From NCBI GenBank assembly GCA_964433555.1, contig CAYSRG010000025.1, positions 1-28,120 of the forward strand: DNA of 28,120 bases, read 5' to 3'. The DNA is from Stramentimicrobium sp964433555. Its GTDB lineage: Bacteria; Atribacterota; Phoenicimicrobiia; Phoenicimicrobiales; Stramentimicrobiaceae. Below are positions 7,706-15,885 of this stretch, one piece after another. A program made the position numbers and the translations under genes. Below the pieces are notes generated by a model. It worked only from the letters and a program-made list of their open reading frames with translations. It was not told the DNA's origin and did no database searches. Numbering within the stretch: position 1 is the first letter of the stretch; every line of letters begins with the position of its first letter.

Positions 7706-9511
7706 TTAACCGCCCATCACCGCTATGGCAGTACCACCTCTACCTATGTGTACACTGATAGCAGGTGATCCCTCCGCAATATATATTTCAGCTTGAGGAA
7801 AACGATTTTTTAATTCCTTCTGGTACCATTTTGCCATATTAATATCCTGAACGTGAGCAATAGCAAAATGGGGATTCTTCTCTCCTAAAGCAAATTGACT
7901 AGCTAATTCTAAAGTCTTATCCCATAAACGACGTAAACCAACCACTTTAGCCGCTTCTTCAAAGGCGCCCTCCTGATCTAAGGTAATTACTGGCTTTAAA
8001 TGTATCATGGAACCTATGAATCCCTTTATTCTATCTAGACGCCCACTTCTAATTAAATATTTTAAGGTTGGAATACTAACAAATATTTTACAATGCTGGA
8101 TATGATTATTTATTCTTTCTATTAACTGATTGAGCGGAATCCCATTATCAATCAGGCGAGCAACCTGCAATACAATTAATCCTAGACCAACTGAACTGGT
8201 CTTAGCATCAATTACCTGAATCTTATCTTGATACTTACTTTGTTTACCAGCAACACATGCCGCCTGAAAAGTACCACTTAACTTTCCTGATATATGAATA
8301 GAAATAATAGCCTCGTTTTCTTCTCCAACTTTCTGGTAAACATCATCAAAATACTGGTAAGGGGGTTGAGAAGTTGTTACATTATGTCCGGGATTTTCCA
8401 GAAAATCCAAGACTTCTGTGGTAGAAATATTAACCCGATCTAAAAAACTCTGTTCATTAACCTGAACAGCTATAGGTACTATTTTAATATCATATTTTTT
8501 AATTAATTCAGCTGGTAAATCACAGGTTGAGTCAGTTACCAGGGCAATCCTTTGTAATCTCATTTTTCCTCTAGTATGCCCTGCCTGCTCCCACATATCA
8601 TCTACTTTAGTTTCCACAATATTACCGAAAGAACCTATTGCAGAAAAAACTAAATCAGGTTGATTAGTATGAATATGAATTCTTAGCTGCTCATCAGACC
8701 CGGCTACAACCTGAGAATCACCAAGACTGGCTAATCTGTCTCTGATAAGATTTCTATTTATATTATTTCCTTCCAGTAGACATTCAGTACAATAACGGAA
8801 TTTCGATTTTTTCAGAGAAAGAAGAAAAGGTTGTTCCTGAGACCTGAATAAAGAACTTCTTTTCTCACTTTTTATCATCCTTAATCGACCAAATTCAATA
8901 AAATCAACAATCCCTTCCAGTAAATTAACAAATCCCTCTGCCCCAGCATCTACTACACCGGCTTGTTTCAAAATTGCCAGTTTTTCTGGGGTTTCTAATA
9001 ATGAAACTCTGGCCTTTTTTAGAGATTTTTTAAATAATTCTACAAAATCGGGTGTTCTATGAGCCAATTGATTGACATGATTCGCCCAATCTCTCATAAC
9101 AGTAATAATAGTGCCTTCACAGGGTTCAGCAATAGCCATAGCTGCCTGCTCCGCTGCTTTTACAACAGCTTGAGAAAAGGTTACAGTGGTCAGACGATTC
9201 ATACCATGAGTTGCCTCAGCTAATCCCTGGAAAAACTGAGCTAGAATAGCACCAGAATTACCCCTGGCACCCTTAAGAGCAGATTTAGCAATGCGCTGAA
9301 TCATAAGCTCAAAAGAAGTCTGGCGAAAATCCTGAACCCCTTCTACAATATTATTCATAGTTATAGTTAAATTAGTACCGGTATCTCCATCAGCAACTGG
9401 AAAGACATTAATATCATTGAGATGATCTTTAGTCTGACCAATTCGCTGAGCTGAGGTCATTATAAATCTCTTAAAACGAATCCCGTTAACATACTTAATC
9501 TGTATTTTCAT
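7706..9511 (-). CDS. DAK2 (FakA-like) / DegV (FakB-like) fusion, probable fatty-acid kinase in one chain
   Basis: About 601 residues. Residues 1-210 form a DhaL/DAK2 nucleotide-binding domain with the Asp-rich motif NVFPVADGDTGTN (35-47) and the GARGNSGAILAQFF segment. Residues about 235-310 match the FakA/YloV middle domain (RYCTECLLEG, then LGDSQVVAGSDEQLRIHIHT). From about 320 to the end is a DegV domain (IALVTDSTCDLPAEL, TSQPP, ISGKLSGTFQAA, IRSGRLDRIKGFIG). In Firmicutes, FakA phosphorylates fatty acids held by separate FakB/DegV proteins; here both appear to be fused, with DegV replacing FakA's own C-terminal domain. I prefer ATG 9511 (AAGGTGAG upstream) over the in-frame GTG 9523. The fusion is known in annotation as a DAK2/DegV domain protein. 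Fatty-acid phosphorylation is inference from the parts. Confidence 0.86.
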   Translation of the reverse strand: MKIQIKYVNGIRFKRFIMTSAQRIGQTKDHLNDINVFPVADGDTGTNLTITMNNIVEGVQDFRQTSFELMIQRIAKSALKGARGNSGAILAQFFQGLAEATHGMNRLTTVTFSQAVVKAAEQAAMAIAEPCEGTIITVMRDWANHVNQLAHRTPDFVELFKKSLKKARVSLLETPEKLAILKQAGVVDAGAEGFVNLLEGIVDFIEFGRLRMIKSEKRSSLFRSQEQPFLLSLKKSKFRYCTECLLEGNNINRNLIRDRLASLGDSQVVAGSDEQLRIHIHTNQPDLVFSAIGSFGNIVETKVDDMWEQAGHTRGKMRLQRIALVTDSTCDLPAELIKKYDIKIVPIAVQVNEQSFLDRVNISTTEVLDFLENPGHNVTTSQPPYQYFDDVYQKVGEENEAIISIHISGKLSGTFQAACVAGKQSKYQDKIQVIDAKTSSVGLGLIVLQVARLIDNGIPLNQLIERINNHIQHCKIFVSIPTLKYLIRSGRLDRIKGFIGSMIHLKPVITLDQEGAFEEAAKVVGLRRLWDKTLELASQFALGEKNPHFAIAHVQDINMAKWYQKELKNRFPQAEIYIAEGSPAISVHIGRGGTAIAVMGG

Positions 9512-9548
9512 AACTTCACTCACCTTATGATCAAAAATTAAATACTAC

Positions 9549-9625
9549 AGGGTATTGGGGTAGGAAATTCCTTCCTCTTGCTAACCCCTTTATAATATTA
9601 GGTATACCGTATATGGTATTGTTTT
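9549..9625. repeat. Diverged copy of the dispersed repeat, copy 4
   Basis: The sequence TTCCTTCCTCTTGCTAACCCC (part of 9567-9590), followed by TAATATTAGGTATACCGTATA, parallels the order seen at 16624-16705 (palindrome, AATCCCT, TTAGTATATAGTATACC). The central palindrome is partly decayed (GGGGTAGGAA with TTCCT...AACCCC). I treat it as a degenerate relative, by eye only. Confidence 0.5.
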
Positions 9626-9743
9626 ATACTCAAAGTTTATTGCCTTATCGATCAAGTTAATAATGGTATGAATGTGACATTCTTAAAATCTAATTAAGCA
9701 TATCATACGTTTTCTTAATTAAAATATTTTTTTAATATTATTT

Positions 9744-9780
9744 TATAGTATCGAAATTCTTATAAAATTCCAATACTATA
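9744..9780. repeat. AT-rich inverted repeat in the fakAB-glnA spacer
   Basis: TATAGTAT (9744-9751) and ATACTATA (9773-9780) are exact complements with an A+T-rich interior that can extend pairing imperfectly. The rest of 9626-9855 is AT-rich and I see no gene in it. Confidence 0.45.
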
Positions 9781-9857
9781 GATTCTGGTATTTAATCTCA
9801 TTATATATCTAATAACAGGTTTTTTCTAATCTTTATTGGAATTATAGGGCTATTATA

Positions 9858-9907
9858 TAAAAAACAGGCAGGAAAAAGCTTTTATTATATTAAGCTTTCC
9901 TGCCTGT
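9858..9907 (-). terminator. Rho-independent terminator of glnA
   Basis: On the minus strand, ACAGGCAGG and CCTGCCTGT (9899-9907 and 9864-9872) form a strong stem extended inward by AAGCTT pairing, followed directly by a run of T (9863-9858). It sits about 30 bases past the glutamine synthetase stop. Confidence 0.88.
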
Positions 9908-9937
9908 AGCTTTATTTTTAATTCCAATGTAACCTTA

Positions 9938-11266
9938 TTAGTAATTAGCAAGGTATTGTTCTAACTCCCAGGGAGACACTTGTAGACTATACAACTCCCA
10001 CTCCTTATATTTTGCCCTTAAATAATTAGTGATAATATGATCAGTAAGACCTTGGTGCAATCCCTTATCCTTTTGGAATTCTTCTAAAGCCTCTTTTAAA
10101 TTGGTTGGCAAACATTCAATACCATATTTTTTTAATTTTTGGTCATCCATAGCATATATATTTTCATTGATAGGGTCAGGTGGCATAATCTTTTTTTGAA
10201 TTCCATCTATACCTGCAGTAAGAATAACGGCAAATGTCAGATAAGGATTACAGGATGGATCAGGACAACGAAATTCTATCCTGGTATTGCCATCTCTCAC
10301 CGCCGGTATTCTGATTAAAGGGCTCCGATTACGATGTGACCAGGCAATATAAACTGGAGCCTCATACCCTGAGGATAGACGCTTATAAGAGTTTACCAGT
10401 GGATTAGTGATAGCAGTCAATCCTTTGGCATGTTTCATTATACCACCAACAAAATAAAGTGCCTCTTTGCTTAAATCATATTTACTATCAGGATCATAAA
10501 AGGCATTCTTGCCATTTTTAAAGAGGGAAATATTAGTATGCATTCCTGATCCAGCAATACCATAGACTGGTTTGGGCATAAAGGTTACATGCAGATTGTG
10601 CCACATTGCAATAGTCTTACTGGTTAATTTCAATACCATAATGCGGTCAGCTGTAGTAATACCATCAGAATATCGGAAATCTATCTCGTGTTGACCAGGT
10701 CCTACTTCATGATGAGAAGCTTCTACTTCAAAACCCAATTTTTCTAAGGTGATAGCCATATCTCTGCGTAGTTCTTCTCCCAAATCTATGGGAGAAAGAT
10801 CGAAATAACTTGCTTGGTCATTAGTTTTTGTGGTGGGTTTGTTTTGTTCATCCCTACCAAAGATGTAGAATTCCATTTCTGGTCCAAAATTAGCAGTATA
10901 ACCCATTTTTTTCAGATCAGCTAATACCCTTTTCAGATTAGTTCTAGCACAGCCAGTAAAAGGTGTCTTATCTGGATTAACAATATCACAGATAATCCTG
11001 GCCACATACTGTTCTTCTTCCCAGGGATTAACCATAAAGGTATCTAAATCAGGCTGTAGATACATATCTGATTCCTCAATCCGACAAAAACCCTGTACTG
11101 ATGAACCATCAAACATAATGTTTCCATCTAATGCTTTTCCCAGGTCTCGTATTGGTACCTCTATGTTCTTGGGAATCCCCATAATATCAGTAAACTTAAG
11201 CCGCACAAACCTTATCTTTAATTCCTCTGCCTTTTGTAATATCATTTTTTTTGTTGTCTCAGACAT
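9938..11266 (-). CDS. glnA: Glutamine synthetase, type I (alpha-like)
   Basis: This 442-residue enzyme makes glutamine from glutamate, ammonia and ATP and is normally a cytosolic dodecamer. Motifs in order are: MFDGSSVQGF (51-60, the Asp-50-type loop), NFGPEMEFYIF (126-136), HHEVGPGQHEIDF, KPVYGIAGSGMHTNISLF, NSYKRLSSGYEAP, then RSPLIRIPAVRDGNTRIEFR and CPDPSCNPYLTFA. The C-terminus is SPWELEQYLANY, as in Firmicutes-type enzymes. The length (about 440 rather than 470) and the absence of the NLYDLPPEE adenylylation loop put it in the alpha group, which is controlled by feedback and repressors rather than by adenylylation. GGGAG lies seven bases before the ATG. A terminator follows. The gene is 121 bases downstream of a sigma-like factor. 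Confidence 0.96.
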   Translation of the reverse strand: MSETTKKMILQKAEELKIRFVRLKFTDIMGIPKNIEVPIRDLGKALDGNIMFDGSSVQGFCRIEESDMYLQPDLDTFMVNPWEEEQYVARIICDIVNPDKTPFTGCARTNLKRVLADLKKMGYTANFGPEMEFYIFGRDEQNKPTTKTNDQASYFDLSPIDLGEELRRDMAITLEKLGFEVEASHHEVGPGQHEIDFRYSDGITTADRIMVLKLTSKTIAMWHNLHVTFMPKPVYGIAGSGMHTNISLFKNGKNAFYDPDSKYDLSKEALYFVGGIMKHAKGLTAITNPLVNSYKRLSSGYEAPVYIAWSHRNRSPLIRIPAVRDGNTRIEFRCPDPSCNPYLTFAVILTAGIDGIQKKIMPPDPINENIYAMDDQKLKKYGIECLPTNLKEALEEFQKDKGLHQGLTDHIITNYLRAKYKEWELYSLQVSPWELEQYLANY

Positions 11267-11306
11267 ATATCACAACTCCCTCATTTTTAGTTTATTAAAA
11301 TAGAAA

Positions 11307-11334
11307 CTTATAAAAAAATAATTTAACTATACAA
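11307..11334 (-). promoter_or_regulatory. Possible glnA promoter
   Basis: On the minus strand, TTGTAT (11334-11329) and TATAAG (11312-11307) are 16 bases apart, about 40 bases before the glnA start. The match is moderate in very AT-rich DNA, so it could be chance. No GlnR-type TGTNAN7TNACA site is evident. Confidence 0.35.
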
Positions 11335-11387
11335 GTAATTTTTTTAGCTTGTTGGAAACCAATTTTTTTAATTTTTTTATTGGAGAT

Positions 11388-11915
11388 TTATTCGTAATAG
11401 AACTGGTACTTCTGCCTTATCTTTCTGCGCATTTTTGAAACCATAGTATGTGAAATACCAAGCTCTTTGGCAATTTCGCGATCAGTAAGGCCTTTCATAC
11501 GGAAATCCAGCAATACCTTCTCTTTTATAGATAATTCTTTGCTAAATTCATCAAAGTATAAATACTCATCCAGGATATAATTATTGCTATACTTGTTTAT
11601 TAGTTTTGTTTCATCCTTTATTTCCTGACTTAGTGCTTTACAATCGGGATAAACTTTATTCGGATATTCAGTTATAGTCTTCAGGTTTTTTCTGATATAG
11701 TTTTTTAGATAATAATAACAACCCTGTAAGATATAACTGTCATTTTTGTCTTTTAACTGTCCCTTTTCTTTCTCTTGCCACAAGTATAATAGGATTTCCT
11801 GGTATAAATCATCACTATCTATATACTGATAATTGATATTTATCTTCCGAATAATAGCTCTAATCTGGAATTGTATGCTATTAACTATTTCGTTTAGTTC
11901 TCTTTCTTTTTTCAT
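11388..11915 (-). CDS. Small sigma-70-like factor (sigma2 plus sigma4 regions)
   Basis: A 175-residue protein. Residues about 30-50 (YIDSDDLYQEILLYLWQEKE) look like sigma region 2, which binds core polymerase and the -10 element. Residues about 138-170 (KGLTDREIAKELGISHTMVS) are a helix-turn-helix of the sigma region 4 type, followed by basic residues. The middle is Lys/Asn/Tyr-rich with no recognisable domain. No anti-sigma gene is adjacent, so its signal is unknown. It is upstream of glnA on the same strand, and co-transcription is possible because no terminator separates them. It has no clear Shine-Dalgarno sequence. It could also be a phage-type or competence-type sigma; those alternatives cannot be separated here. 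Confidence 0.75.
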   Translation of the reverse strand: MKKERELNEIVNSIQFQIRAIIRKININYQYIDSDDLYQEILLYLWQEKEKGQLKDKNDSYILQGCYYYLKNYIRKNLKTITEYPNKVYPDCKALSQEIKDETKLINKYSNNYILDEYLYFDEFSKELSIKEKVLLDFRMKGLTDREIAKELGISHTMVSKMRRKIRQKYQFYYE

Positions 11916-12001
11916 AAGCCATTTATATTATTTTATTGTTAGTAAATACAATTATAATAATAAAAATATCCTTTGATAGATATGATTATACTATTTAGGA
12001 A

Positions 12002-12994
12002 TTATCCCTGGCGGTAAGAATCAAGTACTTTCAAATAATTAGCCCTCTCCCAGAGAGCTGCCTGAGGAGTTGTTTTGTGACTCATAATGCCATGAATCTC
12101 TTGTAATGACTGATATTTGTTATTTTCTAACCATTTTTCTATCTCTATCAATAAAGACTGGAGATAACCAATGCCTCTTTCCAGTAATACAGAAGCAATC
12201 ATGGTTACCTTAGCACCAGCCATGATACTTTTGATAATATCCTCAGCAGTATGTACTCCTCCAGTAATAGCAATGTCTGTCTCAATTTTGCTAAATAAAA
12301 TTGCTGTCCATCTTATTCTTAGCAATAATTCTTCAGAGGTACTTAACTTAATCATTGGTTCGATTTTCATTTTTTCCAAGTCGATATCAGGCTGATAAAA
12401 ACGATTAAAGAATACCAGGGCACTGGCACCAGCATGTACTAATTTGCTACTCATATTTGGTATGGAACTAAGATAGGGATGAATCTTCACGGCTATGGGT
12501 ATAGCAACACTTCTGGTAATTTCATCAACTAGTTTTAGATAATGTTCTTCTATGTGACGACCATCCATTTCAGGATCGGTCGGCAGAAAATAAATATTTA
12601 ATTCTAAGGCATCGGCACCGGCTTCTTCCATTGCAATAGCATTATTTATCCAACCACCGACTGAGATGCCATTAAGACTTCCGATTATAGGTATATTTAC
12701 TTTACTCTTAGCTTCTTTAATAAAACTCATATATTTTTCAGGAGTTAACTTGTCACGAACTACGTCAAAATAGTAATCGAGATATTTACGATAACCATCC
12801 TTTTCGTATAATAAGGAATAGCTGAGCTCACTCTGAATTGCTTGTTCTTCAAAAAACGAAGGCAATACAACAGCTGCAGCTCCATTCTCTTCTAATAACC
12901 TCATCCTTTCAATGTTCTCTCCCAGGGGAGAGGAAGCAATAACAAGGGGATTTTTTAATTTCAGACCCATATAGTTTACCTGTAAATCAACCAT
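12002..12994 (-). CDS. Dihydroorotate-dehydrogenase-like TIM-barrel protein
   Basis: A 330-residue protein with the flavin-dependent dihydroorotate dehydrogenase/PreA fold. The N-terminus (MGLKLKNPLVIASSPLGEN) and C-terminal phosphate-binding segment (ITGGVHTAEDIIKSIMAGA) are typical and suggest FMN binding. The usual active-site loop, which contains a catalytic Cys or Ser in an NxSCPN context, is replaced here by LELNIYFLPTDPEMDG. The pyrimidine reaction is therefore doubtful. No pyr genes are nearby. Proteins of this variant are annotated only as DHOD-like. AAGGAGG lies nine bases before the ATG. The gene begins 60 bases after the HtrA-like protease stop. Confidence 0.8.
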   Translation of the reverse strand: MVDLQVNYMGLKLKNPLVIASSPLGENIERMRLLEENGAAAVVLPSFFEEQAIQSELSYSLLYEKDGYRKYLDYYFDVVRDKLTPEKYMSFIKEAKSKVNIPIIGSLNGISVGGWINNAIAMEEAGADALELNIYFLPTDPEMDGRHIEEHYLKLVDEITRSVAIPIAVKIHPYLSSIPNMSSKLVHAGASALVFFNRFYQPDIDLEKMKIEPMIKLSTSEELLLRIRWTAILFSKIETDIAITGGVHTAEDIIKSIMAGAKVTMIASVLLERGIGYLQSLLIEIEKWLENNKYQSLQEIHGIMSHKTTPQAALWERANYLKVLDSYRQG

Positions 12995-13054
12995 ATAAAT
13001 TTCCTCCTTGCAAAGTTATCGATAAATACTCTAAAATATCGTTAAAATTTATCC

Positions 13055-14560
13055 TTACCTCAAATCTTCCGAACGATCAGATAATATTCGATAAATTTCT
13101 AAGATTTCTTGATGGCTGTCTTGTGCCTGAGCCCTGTTAATAACTACTTGCCTATTGTATTGATCTTCCAAAATAATAAATGGTTCCTCACAACTCTCAA
13201 TTCTTTCAACCAGATCCCGCATATTCCAGATTTTTTCCCCATTTACCCGATCCACTACCCAGTTACCTATATTTTGATAACCCTGGTTCACATCTGCAGC
13301 CAGTGCTTTTAATAAAACTACAACCTGTTGGTCTTCTCTTTCGGGAATATTATTTAAGAGACAACATACCAGTTCTCTGGGAGCAGACTGAAACCATTGT
13401 GATCCCCAAATATTTAATAAATCTTTAGTTAAGGGGCAGAATACCAAGCCACCATATATATAATAAGTGGGAAGAGTTTCATATCGTTCCATAGGTACTA
13501 GACGATCTTTAATTAATGAACGAAAGAGATTAACTCTTCTTTCTATTTTTTCTCCTTCTCTTAAAATAGTTAATTCAAGGTCTTCGCCAATCTGCTTTTG
13601 TTGAATAACATAATTTAAGTGCGTTCTTTCATTAAGTCGAAATTCGACAGTTCCATCATTGCCAATGGAAAAATCTTCAACTGAAAGCAATACATCGCCA
13701 ATTTCTAAATTACCATCAGCTGGGGAACCAGGGACAATCTGGTTAATAAGAACTCCGCTAATACCATCCTCCATTTGATAGTATCTTCTTAAACCTTCAT
13801 TCTCCATATCCTGTATACTTATACCCAAACTGGGGTATCCATCCAGAGTACCATCTTCTAAATCAGTAAAGAAATGGCGAATAATAGGAATAGGCACCAT
13901 ATAACCAATATTCTGAGCAGAGGGAATTCCCTGCATTACCACTCCCACAATTTTATCATCTACCAATACCGGACCACCGCTATTACCAGGATTAATTGCT
14001 GCATCAATTTGTCCCGCTAAAAAAACAGAGGAACTATGTACATAGGGTTGATGTTCAATACGGGAAATCACTCCTTTAGTAATACTTAACATATCCCCAC
14101 CTATGGGAAATCCATAAACCATTACTTCCTGTTGTGTTTCAGGTAGTTCACCAAAAGATAGAGCCGGTGTTCCAATAAAAAATTCGGATTCTTCTACAGT
14201 TAATAAGGCTAAATCAGTTAAATGAGAAACAGCCACCACCTGTGCCCGATACCGTTGTGTATCTCCATATTTTCGCACCTGCAGAAAAGTTTGATTACTA
14301 ACCACATGTGCATTAGTTAAAATTAGATTATGTTCTATTATACATCCTGAACCAGAACTGGCTCGTGGTCCCTGCATACTCCAAGGATTGTAATAATCCG
14401 GATAATTGCTAACCGTATAAACCTTAACAATGGCCTCACGAACATCAGTAGCCGCCAGAGAAATATAGTATGGCGAAATAAACATTAAAAAAACAATAAT
14501 AAATATCTTAATGAACAGTTTTCTCTTATTACTATGTCTTAATAAACTTCCTCTTAACAT
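13055..14560 (-). CDS. HtrA/Deg-type trypsin-like serine protease with PDZ domain(s)
   Basis: A 501-residue envelope protease. Residues about 15-37 form a signal peptide or anchor (IFIIVFLMFISPYYISLAA). The trypsin-like domain carries the catalytic triad: His85 in ILTNAHVVSN, Asp116 in LTDLALL and Ser194 in NPGNSGGP. A PDZ domain follows (about 245-350, containing GVLINQIVPGSPADGNLEIGD). The last 110 residues include a second, weaker PDZ-like stretch (NWVVDRVNGEKIWNMRDLVE). This layout resembles Deg9-type rather than classical DegP proteases. A role in envelope protein quality control is inferred. GAGGT lies eight bases before the ATG. Confidence 0.88.
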   Translation of the reverse strand: MLRGSLLRHSNKRKLFIKIFIIVFLMFISPYYISLAATDVREAIVKVYTVSNYPDYYNPWSMQGPRASSGSGCIIEHNLILTNAHVVSNQTFLQVRKYGDTQRYRAQVVAVSHLTDLALLTVEESEFFIGTPALSFGELPETQQEVMVYGFPIGGDMLSITKGVISRIEHQPYVHSSSVFLAGQIDAAINPGNSGGPVLVDDKIVGVVMQGIPSAQNIGYMVPIPIIRHFFTDLEDGTLDGYPSLGISIQDMENEGLRRYYQMEDGISGVLINQIVPGSPADGNLEIGDVLLSVEDFSIGNDGTVEFRLNERTHLNYVIQQKQIGEDLELTILREGEKIERRVNLFRSLIKDRLVPMERYETLPTYYIYGGLVFCPLTKDLLNIWGSQWFQSAPRELVCCLLNNIPEREDQQVVVLLKALAADVNQGYQNIGNWVVDRVNGEKIWNMRDLVERIESCEEPFIILEDQYNRQVVINRAQAQDSHQEILEIYRILSDRSEDLR

Positions 14561-14584
14561 TATTTTCTACCTCACTTCAAACTT

Positions 14585-14612
14585 TATATAATCATTTTAC
14601 ACTATAAATCAA
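14585..14612 (-). promoter_or_regulatory. Possible promoter of the HtrA-like protease group
   Basis: On the minus strand, TTGATT (14612-14607) and TATATA (14590-14585) are separated by 16 bases, about 30 bases before the protease start. Plausible but unverified. Confidence 0.4.
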
Positions 14613-14916
14613 TCTTATTATCAATAGTAACTCTAGAAAGTTGCAGCAATTCTATGCAGTAGCAGTAACTAAGGTAACAATCTGTTTACTAAGGCTGGCT
14701 CATTGCATTGGAAACAGTTTTAGGTATTATCTTCAATACAATATAAAAACTACCATTACCAATCGGATGATTTCTTGCTATCAGAAGAATGCTTCTTGCC
14801 TGATACAGTTCTTTCCTGCTAATGAATAAATAAGATATTATCAATTTTGGTCAGGTAACTTCAGGAAATCTATTTACCAGAAGAAATATAAAATACTGTA
14901 ACTAAGACCAGGAGAA
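14613..14916. other. Intergenic region without recognised features
   Basis: This roughly 300-base stretch has no supported gene, terminator or repeat. The short open frames in it lack ribosome sites and resemble no known protein. Confidence 0.5.
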
Positions 14917-15828
14917 TCAATCCTTCTTGACAGTGCCAGTTTCTACACCAATATTTACCCACAACATCTTTCCATCCTCAAATATTGGTTTTATTATATG
15001 CTTATCGTTTAAATAACTCAAATGAGCTGAAACGGTAATATGGGTCAAGACAAACTGAACACTGGAAAGCTGTAGGTGATAATCATTGACCAAAAGCTGT
15101 AATATTCTTTCTTTGGAGACTGGCTGGTCACAGTAAGTTATAATTTTCTTATTAATTTGCTCTACCTGATCTCTATTTACCCGAATTAAATCACCAATAT
15201 CTCCTGTAGGCTGAGCATGGGCAGGGATAAATAATTTTGCTGAAAGTTTTTCTAACCAGGAGAAAGCATTAAGAGCTTGTTCAATATTGCTCTTTACGGT
15301 TAAGCCATATTTGTTAATTATTTCAAGTGAAAATAGACTATCGGCAATAAACAATACGTCATCAGGAGTCTTTACTCCAATCATCTGAATGAAATGTCCT
15401 TCCAGTGGGAAAGCGTGTAAAGGTGTATCCTTAATTATTCCTTCGGTATTAATAATATGAGTTACTTTAGAAGGCTGTGCTTGTAAAAATTTATTTCTCA
15501 GTGCCTTAAAGGGAAATGCACCCCACAATAAAAAAGGTTCTAACAATGGCTCACTAATAAAAATTGATTCTAAGGCTGTAGCTAAAATATCACAACCGGT
15601 CTTTTTCTGTAAATAGGCATTTCCACCAATATGGTCAGCATTGGAATGTGTATTAATAATTTTACTCAATTGCCATCCTTTCTCTTCCAGAAGTCGGAAT
15701 ATTTTTCTACCAGCTGACTCATCATTCCCGCTATCAATTAAGATAGCATTTTTATCTTCCACAAAAAGACCAAGATTGGTCGGTCCAGGGATATAATAAG
15801 TATTCTCAGTAACTTGCCTTAATTCCAT
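14917..15828 (-). CDS. Metallo-beta-lactamase-fold hydrolase with variant metal motif
   Basis: About 303 residues. The fold is clear: a beta-strand start (TYYIPGPTNLGLFVEDKNAILIDSG), the metal motif THSNADHIGG (His61, Asn63, Asp65, His66), a later GHF at the GHT position, IADSLFS (Asp ligand) and IPAHAQP (His). The usual second His of HxHxDH is Asn here. The C-terminal 90 residues look like a winged-helix-type extension (KERILQLLVNDYHL...). Relatives include glyoxalase II-like and lactonase-like hydrolases; the substrate is unknown. I chose ATG 15828 because GGAG lies six bases upstream; a TTG twelve bases earlier overlaps that ribosome site. It follows the second MBL gene by 57 bases. Confidence 0.82.
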   Translation of the reverse strand: MELRQVTENTYYIPGPTNLGLFVEDKNAILIDSGNDESAGRKIFRLLEEKGWQLSKIINTHSNADHIGGNAYLQKKTGCDILATALESIFISEPLLEPFLLWGAFPFKALRNKFLQAQPSKVTHIINTEGIIKDTPLHAFPLEGHFIQMIGVKTPDDVLFIADSLFSLEIINKYGLTVKSNIEQALNAFSWLEKLSAKLFIPAHAQPTGDIGDLIRVNRDQVEQINKKIITYCDQPVSKERILQLLVNDYHLQLSSVQFVLTHITVSAHLSYLNDKHIIKPIFEDGKMLWVNIGVETGTVKKD

Positions 15829-15885
15829 ATTGCACTCCAATAAATTATTTATTATCCCAGCAGATTTATTTGAAGAATCATTTCA

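Noticed and set aside
11342..11382. AT-only hairpin (CCAAT/ATTGG arms) as a terminator of the sigma-like gene
   Set aside because: The arms are nearly all A/T and would be weak; similar matches are expected by chance in this spacer.
14641..14829. A 62-codon plus-strand frame in the protease-MBL spacer
   Set aside because: No ribosome site, no familiar motif and composition like untranslated DNA.
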